This document shows, piece by piece, positions 30,897 to 41,325 of a stretch of DNA of 64,000 bases (the first letter of the stretch is position 1; every line of letters starts with the position of its first letter). A program made the position numbers and the translations under genes. Under the pieces are notes generated by a model. It did no database searches. It was given only the letters and a program-made list of their open reading frames with translations, and had not been told where the DNA came from. Source of the DNA: Pseudomonas sp. Q1-7 (lineage in GTDB: Bacteria; Pseudomonadota; Gammaproteobacteria; Pseudomonadales; Pseudomonadaceae); the NCBI RefSeq assembly GCF_028010285.1, contig NZ_CP116304.1, positions 5,534,501-5,598,500 of the forward strand. The letters run 5' to 3'.

Positions 30897-31346
30897 ATGC
30901 CTTTCTGGCTGATGAAATCCGAACCCGACGAACTTTCCATCCATGACCTGCAGCGCCTGGGCAAAGCTCGCTGGGACGGCGTGCGAAATTACCAGGCACG
31001 CAATTTCATGCGCGCCATGCGCCCGGGGGAGCTGTTCTTTTTCTACCACTCCAGTTGCCCTGAGCCGGGCATCGCCGGGGTTGCGCGAATCGCCGGGGAA
31101 ACCTACCCGGACCCCACCGCACTGGACCCGCAAAGCCACTACCATGACCCTAAGGCGAGCCCGGAGAAAAATCCGTGGAGCGCCCTCGACGTGGAGTTCG
31201 TCGAAGCCTTCCCCCGGGTCATCCCGCTTGGCCTGCTACGCGAGCAGACCGTGCTGTCCGGCATGCCCCTGGTACAGAAAGGCAGTCGCCTGTCGGTGAT
31301 GCCGGTGACCGAGGAAGAATGGAACGGAGTGCTCGCCCTGCGTTGA
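30897..31346 (+). CDS. EVE domain protein
   Basis: 149 aa single-domain EVE protein (PUA-like fold) beginning MPFWLMKSEPDELSIHDL with WDGVRNYQARNFMR near residue 28 and FFYHSSCPEPGIAGVARI near 50, the family's nucleobase-pocket segments. EVE domains recognise modified bases in DNA or RNA (related to YTH). No modification enzyme is adjacent. AGGAG lies 10-14 bases before the ATG. Probably a housekeeping RNA- or base-binding protein; the ligand is unknown. Confidence 0.9.
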   Translation: MPFWLMKSEPDELSIHDLQRLGKARWDGVRNYQARNFMRAMRPGELFFFYHSSCPEPGIAGVARIAGETYPDPTALDPQSHYHDPKASPEKNPWSALDVEFVEAFPRVIPLGLLREQTVLSGMPLVQKGSRLSVMPVTEEEWNGVLALR

Positions 31347-31397
31347 GTCAGGGGTGGCACTGTGCTATGAGGGAAAGGAATCCCCCGGGGTGCATTC

Positions 31398-33242
31398 ATG
31401 TCCCACTCTCACTCCACCTGGTTGGCCCGAACGGTGCTCGTGCTGTTCTTCCTGGCATTGTGCGGCACCAGCCTGTGGCTCTGGAAACAGTTGGAGAATG
31501 GCCAGCAGGAGCGCGTCCGCGAACGCGTCGACTATCAGGCGGGCGCCCTGGCCACCGAGCTGAAGAACAACCTGCTCGATGAAGTCGCAGCCCTGCGCCG
31601 CATGGCCTTGTCGTGGAACCATCAGGGCCGGATTCCCCGGGACGAATGGACCTTGCAGGCGAATTTCGCCCTCGCGCACTTCCCCGGCTACCAGTCGATC
31701 CAGTGGATGGGCGCCGATCTGCGCATGCGCTGGGTGCTGCCCGAAAAGGGCAACGAAGCCGCGTTCGGCTTCCGCCTGACCCGCAGCCATCCCAACTTCA
31801 ACCTCGCCATGCAGGCCAAGGCCAGCGGCCAGGCCCAGATGTCCAATAGTTTTTCCCTGGTCCAGGGTGGGCGCGGCTTCGTGCTCTACACGCCGCTGTA
31901 CATCCGTGACGAACAGAGCGACCGCACATTCGACGGTTTCCTGCAGGGCGTGTTCCGGGTCGAAACGCTGATGGACGAGCTGCTCGCCGGCCTCGACAGC
32001 CAGCACTTCAGCGTCCTGTTGCTGGAGTCTGGCCGGCCCATCTACCACCGGGAACAGCCTGATAGCCTGCCGTCTCTCAGCAAGCGCATTCCGCTGCACC
32101 TGCTCAACAACAGCAACTTCGTCCTGCAGCTTGCGCCGACTCGCAAGCTGGTGGAGCAACTCAGCTCGCCGCTGCCCCAGGTGGTCCTCGGCGCCGGCCT
32201 GCTCACCAGCCTGCTGCTGGTCGCGGCCCTTGCCCTGGCGCTGGATAACGCCCGCCGCGCCAGCGCCCTGCAAGCGAGCAACCAGCGCCTCAACGACGAG
32301 GTCCGCCAACGCGAGGGCGCCGAGCAGGACCTGCGGGAGAGCCGCGAACGTCTGCAGCTGGTGCTCGACCTGACCGATTTCAGCCAGGACGGACTGTTCA
32401 TCGTCGACCTCGCCAGTCGCGACATCCTGCACATGAACCAGGCCACCTACGCCGGCCTGGACTACAGCGCCGATGCCTTCCGCACACGGATGAAGGAAGA
32501 CCCCGAGCAATTGCTACCCGGTTTCCACGCCTGGCTGGAGCTGATCCGCCAGGCGCACCGGGATGGCGATTCGAGCATCTTCCAGCGGCAGCTGCGCCGC
32601 GCCGACGACAGCCTGCAGGCAGCGGAGATCAGCGCCCAGTTGGTCACGCTCAACGGCCGCGACTACCTGATCGGCGTCTCCCGCGACAACCGCGAACGCT
32701 TGGAACTGGAGGCGCGCCTGCAGCGGCTGTCCCATCAGGATGGCCTGACCGGGCTCTACAACCGGCGCTATTTCGATCGCCAGTTGAGCGGCGAGTGGCG
32801 GCGCCTGCGCCGACTCGGTGCACCCTTGGCGCTGCTGATGCTGGACGTGGATCACTTCAAGGCATTCAACGACCGACTCGGCCACCAGGCCGGCGACGAC
32901 GCCCTGCGCCGGGTCGCCCAGTCGCTCCAGGAGAGCCTGCGCCGCGAGGGTGACGTGGCCTGCCGTTATGGTGGCGAGGAATTCGCCATCATCCTCGCCA
33001 ACACGGCCGAAGAGGGTGCGCGGCATGTGGCGGCGCGGGTGATGGAAAAAATCGCGGCGCTGGCCATTGAACACCCCGCCAGTCCGGAGGGGCGGCTGAC
33101 CCTGAGCATCGGCATCGCCATTTCCGACCCGGCGCGCGAGGAGCAGCCCGACAGCCTGGTATCACGCAGCGACGCCGCGCTCTACCGGGCCAAGCATGAA
33201 GGGCGCAACCGCACCTGTCTGTGGGAAAAAAGTCAGGGCTGA
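31398..33242 (+). CDS. membrane diguanylate cyclase, CHASE-PAS-GGDEF
   Basis: 614 aa. Transmembrane helices at about 9-30 and 255-280 flank a periplasmic CHASE-like sensor (FPGYQSIQWMGADLRMRWV near 92). A PAS-like region (about 320-425; LTDFSQDGLFIVDL) leads to a GGDEF domain (about 445-605) with the active-site motif CRYGGEEFAII near residue 520. An RxxD inhibitory site (REGD) lies five residues upstream of it, so product inhibition by c-di-GMP is likely. No EAL domain. It should synthesise c-di-GMP in response to an external signal. The 3' end overlaps the convergent FliL-like gene by 10 bases. Confidence 0.93.
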   Translation: MSHSHSTWLARTVLVLFFLALCGTSLWLWKQLENGQQERVRERVDYQAGALATELKNNLLDEVAALRRMALSWNHQGRIPRDEWTLQANFALAHFPGYQSIQWMGADLRMRWVLPEKGNEAAFGFRLTRSHPNFNLAMQAKASGQAQMSNSFSLVQGGRGFVLYTPLYIRDEQSDRTFDGFLQGVFRVETLMDELLAGLDSQHFSVLLLESGRPIYHREQPDSLPSLSKRIPLHLLNNSNFVLQLAPTRKLVEQLSSPLPQVVLGAGLLTSLLLVAALALALDNARRASALQASNQRLNDEVRQREGAEQDLRESRERLQLVLDLTDFSQDGLFIVDLASRDILHMNQATYAGLDYSADAFRTRMKEDPEQLLPGFHAWLELIRQAHRDGDSSIFQRQLRRADDSLQAAEISAQLVTLNGRDYLIGVSRDNRERLELEARLQRLSHQDGLTGLYNRRYFDRQLSGEWRRLRRLGAPLALLMLDVDHFKAFNDRLGHQAGDDALRRVAQSLQESLRREGDVACRYGGEEFAIILANTAEEGARHVAARVMEKIAALAIEHPASPEGRLTLSIGIAISDPAREEQPDSLVSRSDAALYRAKHEGRNRTCLWEKSQG

Positions 33243-33658
33243 ATAATCAGGTTGTTGAACAGCAGATCGTCCACCAGCGACTGGCCTTCCTCGCTGTGCA
33301 GGACCTGCTGCACCTGCTTGAGGGCTTCCTGGCGAAGCGTCTCCTTGGACTCGGCGGCGCCCAGGGATTCGTCGGTCTGCTGGGCGAAGAGCATCACCAG
33401 TTGATTGCGGATCAGCGGCTCGTGGCGGGTGACCTTTTCCTGGGCCTCGGGGCCGCTGACCCGCAGGGAGATATCGGCCTTGTAGTACTTCAGCCGTGGG
33501 CCGGAGCCGTAGTTGCCGACCAGCGATGGCACCAGGTCGACATAGGCGACCTTGGGCGCCTCGCCTTCCTTGGGTGCCTCCTCGGCCATGGCCAGCAGGG
33601 GTAGGGTCAGGGCCAGCAACATTGCAGTCAGTCTTTTCACCGGGATCATCCTCAGCAC
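33233..33658 (-). CDS. FliL-like protein with signal peptide
   Basis: 141 aa (137 if translation starts at the second ATG, 33646). The N-terminal hydrophobic segment LTAMLLALTLPLLAMA looks like a cleavable signal. The rest matches FliL C-terminal regions: YVDLVPSLVGNYG, LKYYKADISLRV and the terminal VDDLLFNNLIIQP. It is not in a flagellar operon and lacks a classical membrane anchor, so it may be a periplasmic paralog rather than the motor protein. Its 3' end overlaps the diguanylate cyclase gene. Confidence 0.85.
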   Translation of the reverse strand: MLRMIPVKRLTAMLLALTLPLLAMAEEAPKEGEAPKVAYVDLVPSLVGNYGSGPRLKYYKADISLRVSGPEAQEKVTRHEPLIRNQLVMLFAQQTDESLGAAESKETLRQEALKQVQQVLHSEEGQSLVDDLLFNNLIIQP

Positions 33659-33813
33659 GAATGGCGCCTAGCATAGCCACAGCCGCGCCCGCCCCCAAGA
33701 CCTCCTTATGCCGGCCCATCAGGCACAGCCATGCTGATTGACCGTCGGGGTCCCCCACCTACACTGCAAGGCCACATGCCCGGGGCCAGCGCCCCACGCC
33801 AAGGAGCCCCGTG

Positions 33814-34791
33814 ATGAAAGCCGTCCTGTGCAAAGCCTTCGGTCCCGCCGACACCCTGGTGCTGGAAGAAGTCGCCAGCCCCGAACCGAAGAAGAACGAG
33901 GTCCTGATCGACGTACATGCCGCGGCGGTCAACTTTCCCGACACCCTGATCATCGAAGGCAAGTACCAGTTCAAGCCGCCCTTCCCCTTCTCGCCCGGTG
34001 GCGAAGCGGCCGGCGTGGTCGCCGCGGTGGGCGAGAAGGTCAGCCACCTCAAGCCCGGCGACCGGGTGATGGCGCTGACCGGCTGGGGCAGCTTCGCCGA
34101 GCAAGTGGCCGTGCCGGCCTACAACGTGATGCCGATTCCCAAGGGCATCGAGTTCAACTCCGCCGCCGCCTTCGGCATGACCTACGGCACCTCGATGCAC
34201 GCCCTCAAGCAGCGCGCCAACCTCAGGGCCGGCGAGACCCTGCTGGTGCTCGGCGCCTCCGGTGGCGTCGGCCTGGCGGCGGTGGAGATCGGCAAGGCCA
34301 TGGGCGCGCGGGTGATCGCCGCCGCCAGCAGTGCCGAAAAACTGGAAGTGGCCAAGGCCGCAGGCGCCGACGAACTGATCAACTACAGCACGGAAAGCCT
34401 CAAGGACCGGGTCAAGGAACTCACCGGCGGCCAGGGTGCCGACGTCATCTACGACCCGGTGGGCGGCGACCTGTTCGATGCTGCCATCCGTTCGATCAAC
34501 TGGAACGGCCGCCTGCTGGTCGTGGGTTTCGCCAGTGGCCGCATCCCCGAACTGCCGGTGAACCTGGCCCTGCTCAAGGGTGCCTCGGTGGTGGGCGTGT
34601 TCTGGGGATCCTTCGCCCAACGCCAGCCCCAGGACAACCTGGCCAACTTCCAGCAGCTGTTCGCCTGGTACGCCGAAGGCAAGCTGAAGCCACTGGTATC
34701 CCAGACCTTCCCGCTGGAACGCGCTGCCGACGCCATCAACGCCCTGGCCACCCGCCAGGCCGTGGGCAAGGTGGTGGTGGAAGTCCGCTAA
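33814..34791 (+). CDS. zinc-free quinone oxidoreductase, MDR family
   Basis: 325 aa NADPH:quinone oxidoreductase-type medium-chain dehydrogenase. It begins MKAVLCKAFGPADTLVLEE, with substrate-domain AAVNFPDTLIIEGKYQ, a Rossmann motif VLGASGGVGLAAVEIG (near 148) and no structural-zinc cysteine cluster. AAGGAG (33801-33806) fits ATG 33814 better than the GTG at 33811. The TAA stop lies inside the left terminal repeat of a palindromic element (34787-34970), so the stop region may have been reshaped by it. Confidence 0.92.
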   Translation: MKAVLCKAFGPADTLVLEEVASPEPKKNEVLIDVHAAAVNFPDTLIIEGKYQFKPPFPFSPGGEAAGVVAAVGEKVSHLKPGDRVMALTGWGSFAEQVAVPAYNVMPIPKGIEFNSAAAFGMTYGTSMHALKQRANLRAGETLLVLGASGGVGLAAVEIGKAMGARVIAAASSAEKLEVAKAAGADELINYSTESLKDRVKELTGGQGADVIYDPVGGDLFDAAIRSINWNGRLLVVGFASGRIPELPVNLALLKGASVVGVFWGSFAQRQPQDNLANFQQLFAWYAEGKLKPLVSQTFPLERAADAINALATRQAVGKVVVEVR

Positions 34792-34970
34792 AGGCTGGAG
34801 GCTGGAGGCTGGAGGCTGGACAGGATTTCGCGCGCCCATCGGCACGTCCGCCGTGTAGGTTGGGCTGAGCCGGCGAAGCCCAACGGACGGACTACCCGCC
34901 GCGACGCAGGGCCTCGCTTCGCGAGGCGCCAGCCTACGGCCACACGGCATTCCTTTGTCCAGCCTTCAGC
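34787..34970. repeat. MITE-like palindromic element after quinone oxidoreductase
   Basis: Terminal arms 34787-34799 (GCTAAAGGCTGGA) and 34958-34970 are inverted at 12 of 13 bases. The left end holds four tandem GGCTGGA heptamers (34793-34820). Inside are hairpins GTTGGGCT/AGCCCAAC (34859-34866/34877-34884) and GCCTCGC/GCGAGGC (34911-34917/34921-34927) and the GCGCCAGCCTACG REP core. No ORF. Looks like a non-autonomous mobile repeat or REP doublet. The 34792-34990 gap contains nothing else. Confidence 0.65.
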
Positions 34971-34990
34971 GCGCTTGATCGGCTCTTTTT

Positions 34991-35956
34991 CTAACGCGGC
35001 GCGTAGGCGAACACGTCGGCGCGCATCTGGTGGGCATCCATCCCCGCCGCTACCAGGGCATCGAGGGTGGCGTAGACCATGGCCGGCGAACCGCTGGCGT
35101 AGACCCGCAGCGACTTGAGGTCGGGGAAATCCTCGCATACCGCCTCGTGCAGCATGCCACAGCGCCCCTGCCAGGCATCCCCGTCGCTGACCACCTTGTG
35201 CAGGATGAGGTTGTCCAGGCTTTGCCAGGCATCCCAATGGGCCAACTGGTAAAAGTCTTCCGGCTGGCGCACGCCCCAGTACAGATGCACCGGGTGCTTG
35301 AAGCCGCTGGCGCGGCAATGCTCGATCAGGCTGTGCATCTGGCCCATGCCGGTGCCGGCGGCGATCAGCACCAGCGGCCCGTCGGGCAGTTCCGCCAGGT
35401 GGGTATCGCCGAAGGGCATCTTCACCTTGGCCATGCGGGTGCGCTGAAGCTGTCCGAGCAGGGCGATGGCGCTGTTCTCGCGGGCCAGGATATGCAGCTC
35501 GATATCCCGCCCGGCACTGGGCGCCGAGGCCATGGAAAAGGCCGAGGACTCGCCGTCGTCACGCTCGATCAACAGGTATTGCCCCGCGTGGTAGCGCGGC
35601 GGCTTGCCGGCCGGGGCGCGCAGGCGCACGCGCCAGACATCGCCGCCCACCGGCGTGCATTCACTGACCTGGCAGCTCAAGCTGCGTACCGGCAGTTCGC
35701 CCGGCGCCAGCACACCATCCCAATGCAGCACGCAATCTTCCAGCGGCTCGGCCAGGCAGGTGAACAGCTCACCCTGACTCAGCTCGGCGCCGTTCTGTCG
35801 CACCCGCCCCTCCACCAGCAGCGCCGCACAGACGTGGCAGTTGCCATTGCGACAGCTCTGCGGGCACTCATAGCCGAGGCGGCGCGCCGCATCCAGGATG
35901 CGCTCGCTGGGAGCCGTCTGGATGACCGCGCCGGAGGGTTGCAGGGTGACACGCAT
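34991..35956 (-). CDS. 2Fe-2S/FAD oxidoreductase linked to ubiD
   Basis: 321 aa. An N-terminal plant-type ferredoxin domain (Cys motif CRNGNCHVC near 34-42, last Cys in FTCLAE near 67) is followed by a ferredoxin-reductase module: FAD motif HAGQYLLIE and SAFSMAS, then NAD(P)-binding LVLIAAGTGMGQMHSLIEH and a C-terminal YASGSPAMVYATLDALV. It resembles CDP-6-deoxy-glucoseen-reductase-like enzymes. The ATG shares a base with the ubiD stop (TGATG), so it is coupled to ubiD and may supply reduced flavin to the UbiX-UbiD system; that role is inferred. Confidence 0.85.
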   Translation of the reverse strand: MRVTLQPSGAVIQTAPSERILDAARRLGYECPQSCRNGNCHVCAALLVEGRVRQNGAELSQGELFTCLAEPLEDCVLHWDGVLAPGELPVRSLSCQVSECTPVGGDVWRVRLRAPAGKPPRYHAGQYLLIERDDGESSAFSMASAPSAGRDIELHILARENSAIALLGQLQRTRMAKVKMPFGDTHLAELPDGPLVLIAAGTGMGQMHSLIEHCRASGFKHPVHLYWGVRQPEDFYQLAHWDAWQSLDNLILHKVVSDGDAWQGRCGMLHEAVCEDFPDLKSLRVYASGSPAMVYATLDALVAAGMDAHQMRADVFAYAPR

Positions 35957-37422
35957 CAGTCGATTCCCAGAGAAGACCAGAGCTCGTCGACGCGGCGCTT
36001 GACCGCGTCGTCCTGGACGATCACCCGGCCCCATTCGCGGTTGGTCTCGCCTGGCCACTTGTGGGTGGCATCCAGGCCCATCTTCGAGCCGAGGCCGGAG
36101 ATGGGCGAGGCGAAGTCCAGGTAGTCGATCGGCGTGTTGTCGATCATCACCGTGTCGCGCTTGGGGTCCATGCGCGTGGTGATGGCCCAGATCACATCGT
36201 TCCAGTCCCGCGCATTGACGTCGTCGTCGGTGACTATGACGAACTTGGTGTACATGAACTGTCGCAGGAACGACCAGACACCCAGCATCACGCGCTTGGC
36301 GTGGCCCGGGTACTGTTTCTTCATGGTCACCACCGCCATGCGGTAGGAGCAGCCCTCCGGCGGCAGATAGAAGTCGACGATCTCGGGGAACTGCTTCTGC
36401 AGGATGGGTACGAAGACTTCGTTCAGCGCCACGCCGAGGATGGCCGGCTCATCCGGCGGCCGGCCGGTGTAGGTGCTGTGGTAAATGGGTTTCTGCCGAC
36501 GGGTGATGCGCTCGACGGTGAATACCGGGAAACGATCCACCTCGTTGTAGTAGCCGGTGTGGTCGCCGTAGGGGCCTTCATCGGCCATCTCGCCGGGATG
36601 GATCACCCCTTCGAGGACGATCTCGGCACTGGCCGGCACCTGCAGGTCGCTGCCACGGCATTTCACCAGCTCGGTGCGATTGTCCCGCAGCAAGCCGGCA
36701 AAGGCGTACTCGGAAAGGGTATCCGGCACCGGCGTGACGGCGCCGAGGATGGTCGCCGGATCGGCGCCCAGGGCCACCGCCACCGGGAAGGGCTGACCGG
36801 GGTGCTTGTCGCACCACTCACGGTAGTCCAGCGCGCCACCGCGATGACTGAGCCAGCGCATGATGACTTTGTTACGGCCGATCACCTGCTGGCGATAGAT
36901 GCCGAGGTTCTGCCGTTCCTTGTTCGGGCCACGGGTGACTGTCAGGCCCCAGGTGATCAGCGGGGCGACATCGCCGGGCCAGCAGGTCTGCACCGGCAGC
37001 TTCGACAGGTCGACGTCGTCGCCCTCCTCCACCACTTCCTGACAGGGGCCGTCTTTCAGCACCTTGGGCGCCATGGCGATGACCTTCTTGAAGATCGGCA
37101 GCTTGGACCAGGCGTCCTTCAAGCCCTTGGGCGGCTCGGGCTCCTTGAGGAAGGCCAGCAGCTTGCCGATCTCGCGCAGTTCGCCGACATCCTCGGCGCC
37201 CATCCCCAGGGCCACGCGGCCGGGGGTGCCGAAGAGATTGCCGAGCACGGGGATGTCGAAGCCGGTGGGCTTTTCGAACAGCAGCGCCGGACCCTGCCTG
37301 CGCAGGGTGCGGTCGCAGATTTCGGTCATTTCCAGCACGGGCGACACCGGGGTGGCGATGCGCTTGAGCTCGCCGCGCTGTTCCAGGCCGCTGATGAATT
37401 CGCGCAGATCGCGATACTGCAT
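35956..37422 (-). CDS. ubiD: 4-hydroxy-3-polyprenylbenzoate decarboxylase
   Basis: 488 aa prenyl-FMN-dependent decarboxylase of ubiquinone synthesis. It starts [19 protein letters not shown]. Family signatures include [38 protein letters not shown], the catalytic Glu-rich [20 protein letters not shown] and the C-terminal [20 protein letters not shown]. An upstream ATG at 37458 would add a 12-residue tail not seen in the family. Downstream, the 2Fe-2S/FAD oxidoreductase overlaps by one base. Confidence 0.95.
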   Translation of the reverse strand: MQYRDLREFISGLEQRGELKRIATPVSPVLEMTEICDRTLRRQGPALLFEKPTGFDIPVLGNLFGTPGRVALGMGAEDVGELREIGKLLAFLKEPEPPKGLKDAWSKLPIFKKVIAMAPKVLKDGPCQEVVEEGDDVDLSKLPVQTCWPGDVAPLITWGLTVTRGPNKERQNLGIYRQQVIGRNKVIMRWLSHRGGALDYREWCDKHPGQPFPVAVALGADPATILGAVTPVPDTLSEYAFAGLLRDNRTELVKCRGSDLQVPASAEIVLEGVIHPGEMADEGPYGDHTGYYNEVDRFPVFTVERITRRQKPIYHSTYTGRPPDEPAILGVALNEVFVPILQKQFPEIVDFYLPPEGCSYRMAVVTMKKQYPGHAKRVMLGVWSFLRQFMYTKFVIVTDDDVNARDWNDVIWAITTRMDPKRDTVMIDNTPIDYLDFASPISGLGSKMGLDATHKWPGETNREWGRVIVQDDAVKRRVDELWSSLGID

Positions 37423-37510
37423 GCGTGAGCCTCTCGAGGCGTGCAGGTCGGGGCGCAAATTTTAGCGCCGAACCGGGTTATCCAGAAGGACAAAAGGCCA
37501 GTACAGAAAT

Positions 37511-37538
37511 GCAAAAGCCGGGTTTCCCCGGCCTTTGC
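37511..37538 (-). terminator. rho gene terminator
   Basis: 12-base stem GCAAAAGCCGGG / CCCGGCCTTTGC with one mismatch and a TTTC loop, 15 bases past the rho stop in the gene direction. Confidence 0.7.
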
Positions 37539-37552
37539 GGCAACGCCAAGAC

Positions 37553-38812
<1,260 letters not shown>

Positions 38813-38998
38813 AGGAATGACGTTGGTAGAAATGAAGAAGGGAAGCGTTGAGCTTTTTGGGCCGCGCCGCAGAGAAGGCGACAGGATCGCTGTGCTTATT
38901 CGAATTAGGAGTGCGTCGGCGACGGCGTGGAGGGCTGCAAGAACGAGCAGCGGTCCGAATGTAACACCGGCACAACGGGGAGTCCAGTCCCGGCAAAT
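38813..38998 (-). promoter_or_regulatory. rho leader region
   Basis: About 190 bases separate the trxA terminator from the rho ATG. The coding strand is C- and pyrimidine-rich near the start (CTTCCCTTCTTCATTTCTA), without purine-rich ribosome site or stable hairpins, which fits a Rho-loading (rut-like) autoregulatory leader. Inference from composition and family behaviour. Confidence 0.35.
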
Positions 38999-39030
38999 GA
39001 AAAAGCCCCGCGATTTGCGGGGCTTCTTCA
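38999..39030 (-). terminator. trxA terminator
   Basis: 8-base stem AGCCCCGC (39004-39011) / GCGGGGCT (39017-39024) with a GATTT loop; in the trxA direction it is followed by TTTTTC. A classical intrinsic terminator. Confidence 0.88.
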
Positions 39031-39081
39031 GACGCTTCTAATGCCGGTCCGGCGGCACTGGAGGCCGCGCGGAATCGACGA

Positions 39082-39408
39082 TCAGATGTTGGCGTCGAGG
39101 AAAGCGGCCAGCTGGGACTTCGACAGGGCACCGACCTTGGTGGCCTCGACGTTGCCGTTCTTGAACAGCATCAGGGTCGGGATGCCACGCACGCCATACT
39201 TCGGCGGGGTGTCCTGGTTTTCATCGATGTTCAGCTTGCAGACTTTCAGTTTGCCCTGGTAGTCCTTGGCGATTTCGTCGAGGACCGGAGCAATCATCTT
39301 GCACGGACCGCACCACTCGGCCCAATAGTCGACCAACACCGCGCCGTCGGCCTTGAGCACGTCCTGCTCGAAGCTGGCATCGGTGACGTTGGTGATGAAT
39401 TCGCTCAT
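39082..39408 (-). CDS. trxA: thioredoxin 1
   Basis: 108 aa thiol-disulfide oxidoreductase of the cytoplasm. Active site WCGPC (Cys33, Cys36) in [18 protein letters not shown], cis-Pro loop [14 protein letters not shown] near residue 75. ATG 39408 follows GGAG and matches the family N-terminus [10 protein letters not shown]; the longer frame to 39516 is not conserved. Divergent from ppx and upstream of rho, with its own terminator. Confidence 0.97.
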   Translation of the reverse strand: MSEFITNVTDASFEQDVLKADGAVLVDYWAEWCGPCKMIAPVLDEIAKDYQGKLKVCKLNIDENQDTPPKYGVRGIPTLMLFKNGNVEATKVGALSKSQLAAFLDANI

Positions 39409-39767
39409 GGAAGTATCTCCGTGGTTCGGAAGCAAAAAAGTGGAGCCATCATAGCCCGGCTTTTCCGGGACCGAAAGCCAAGGGCGATTGAGCTTCGCTA
39501 TAGGATGACGGGGCAAAACTGATGGATGGACGCCGCGACGTCAATCCACAAGCCGCTCCGCGAGCCGGCGAGGCGGACCACCGGCCGGACGACGCGCGCC
39601 TGTCATATCCCGCCTATAGTGTGCACAGCCAGCCTTTCGCCAGAAAACCGCCCCCGGCGCCACGATTCAGGGCCCGAGCCAGCCTGGTACGAACGTACCG
39701 CAATTCGCATTGGCTCGACCGGACAACCGTGGCAGGATTGCGCGGTTCAGCTTCGAGACTCGAAACC
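39409..39767. other. 359-base divergent gap trxA-ppx
   Basis: No ORF with family resemblance. On the trxA strand, TATGAT (39448-39453 complement) is a plausible -10, beside a CCCGG-CTTTT-CCGGG palindrome (39455-39469), and TATAGC near 39497-39502 is another AT-rich candidate. On the ppx strand TATAGT (39615-39620) could be a -10; its -35 is not convincing. The in-frame ppx extension upstream from 39768 is open but not family-like. Confidence 0.5.
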
Positions 39768-41270
39768 ATGCCGCAAAAGCCCGCCGAAATCCCGTCCCTT
39801 ATCGCCGCAATCGACCTGGGCTCGAACAGTTTCCACATGGTGGTGGCGAAGGCCGACCATGGCGAGATCCGCATCCTGGAACGGCTCGGTGACAAGGTGC
39901 AGCTGGCGGCGGGCCTGGATGAGGCACGCAACCTCAGCGAAGAATCCATGCAGCGCGGCCTCGACTGCCTGCGTCGCTTCGCCCAGATGATCGCCGGGCT
40001 GCCCGAAGGCGCGGTGCGCATCGTCGGCACCAATGCCCTGCGCGAGGCCCACAACCGCGCCGAGTTCATCCGCCGCGCCGAGGAGATCCTCGGGCATCCG
40101 GTGGAGGTCATCTCTGGCCGCGAAGAGGCGCGCCTGATCTACCTGGGCGTCTCCCATACCCTGCCTGACACCCCTGGCCGCCGCCTGGTGGCGGACATCG
40201 GCGGCGGCAGTACCGAATTCATCATCGGCCAGCGTTTCGAATCGCAATTGCGGGAAAGCCTGCAAATGGGCTGCGTCAGCTACACCCAGCGCTATTTCCG
40301 CGACGGCAAGATCACCCCGGCGCGCTATGCCCAGGCCTACACCGCTGCACGCCTGGAGCTGATGGGCATCGAGTACAGCCTGCGCCGACTCGGCTGGCAG
40401 GAAGCGGTGGGCGCCTCCGGCACCCTGCGCGCGGTGGGCCTGGCGATCCAGGCCGCCGGCCTGGGCAACGGCGAGATCAACCCGGAGGGCCTGGCCTGGC
40501 TCAAACGCAAGCTGTTCAAGCTGGGGGACGTCGAGAAGCTCGACCTGGATGGCATCAAGCCGGACCGCCGCCCCATCTTCCCGGCCGGCCTGGCGATCGC
40601 CGAAGCGATTTTCGAGGCTCTCGAACTCAAGCGCATGACCCACTCCGAAGGCGCCCTGCGCGAAGGCGTGCTCTATGACCTGCTGGGTCGCCATCACCAC
40701 GAAGACGTGCGCGAACGTACGCTGGGCGCGCTGATGGAGCGTTGCCACGTGGATCTGGAACAGGCCGCGCGAGTCGAGGCCAAGGCCTTGTCGGCCCTGG
40801 AGCAAGTGGCCGACAGCTGGGGCCTGGACGACGACTGGCACCGTGACCTGCTGCTCTGGGCCGCGCGCGTCCACGAAATCGGCATGGACATCGCCCACTA
40901 TCACTACCACAAGCACGGCGCCTACCTGATCGAACACTCCGACCTGGCCGGCTTTTCCCGCCAGGACCAGTTGATGCTCGCCCTGCTGGTGCGCGGCCAC
41001 CGCCGCAACATCCCCAAGGACCGCTTCGCCGAGTTCGGTGAGGAAGGAGTGAAGCTGCTGCGCCTCTGCGTCCTGCTGCGCTTCGCCATTCTCTTCCACC
41101 ATATCCGGGGCACCTCGGCGATGCCCAAGGTGCGGCTCAAGGCTTCCAACAACAGCCTGGAAGTGGAATTCCCGAAAGGCTGGCTCGAGGAAAACCCGCT
41201 GACCCAGGCGGACTTCGAGCAGGAAGCGGGCTGGCTGAAACGCATCGACTTCGAGCTGAAAGTGGGCTGA
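39768..41270 (+). CDS. ppx: exopolyphosphatase
   Basis: 500 aa Ppx/GppA phosphatase that removes terminal phosphates from polyphosphate. ASKHA-fold motifs: [18 protein letters not shown] (residues about 11-28), [13 protein letters not shown], and the second phosphate loop [15 protein letters not shown] near 140. A C-terminal HD-like helical region (about 310-490) includes HDRFAEF-type positions such as [22 protein letters not shown] 39768 gives the family length; the open frame to 39522 is rejected. Convergent with ppk across a shared terminator. Confidence 0.96.
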   Translation: MPQKPAEIPSLIAAIDLGSNSFHMVVAKADHGEIRILERLGDKVQLAAGLDEARNLSEESMQRGLDCLRRFAQMIAGLPEGAVRIVGTNALREAHNRAEFIRRAEEILGHPVEVISGREEARLIYLGVSHTLPDTPGRRLVADIGGGSTEFIIGQRFESQLRESLQMGCVSYTQRYFRDGKITPARYAQAYTAARLELMGIEYSLRRLGWQEAVGASGTLRAVGLAIQAAGLGNGEINPEGLAWLKRKLFKLGDVEKLDLDGIKPDRRPIFPAGLAIAEAIFEALELKRMTHSEGALREGVLYDLLGRHHHEDVRERTLGALMERCHVDLEQAARVEAKALSALEQVADSWGLDDDWHRDLLLWAARVHEIGMDIAHYHYHKHGAYLIEHSDLAGFSRQDQLMLALLVRGHRRNIPKDRFAEFGEEGVKLLRLCVLLRFAILFHHIRGTSAMPKVRLKASNNSLEVEFPKGWLEENPLTQADFEQEAGWLKRIDFELKVG

Positions 41271-41284
41271 AGCTCCTGGGAAAG

Positions 41285-41311
41285 AAAACGGGGCCCGCAG
41301 GCCCCGTTTTT
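41285..41311. terminator. bidirectional terminator between ppx and ppk
   Basis: 11-base stem AAAACGGGGCC (41285-41295) / GGCCCCGTTTT (41300-41310) with a CGCA loop; T-runs in both directions. It serves both convergent genes. Confidence 0.92.
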
Positions 41312-41325
41312 CATGGCTGCGCCAT

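Noticed and set aside
39522-39767. Extended N-terminus of Ppx from ATG 39522
   Set aside because: Adds 82 low-complexity, Arg/Pro-rich residues not seen in the family; ATG 39768 gives the expected start and length.
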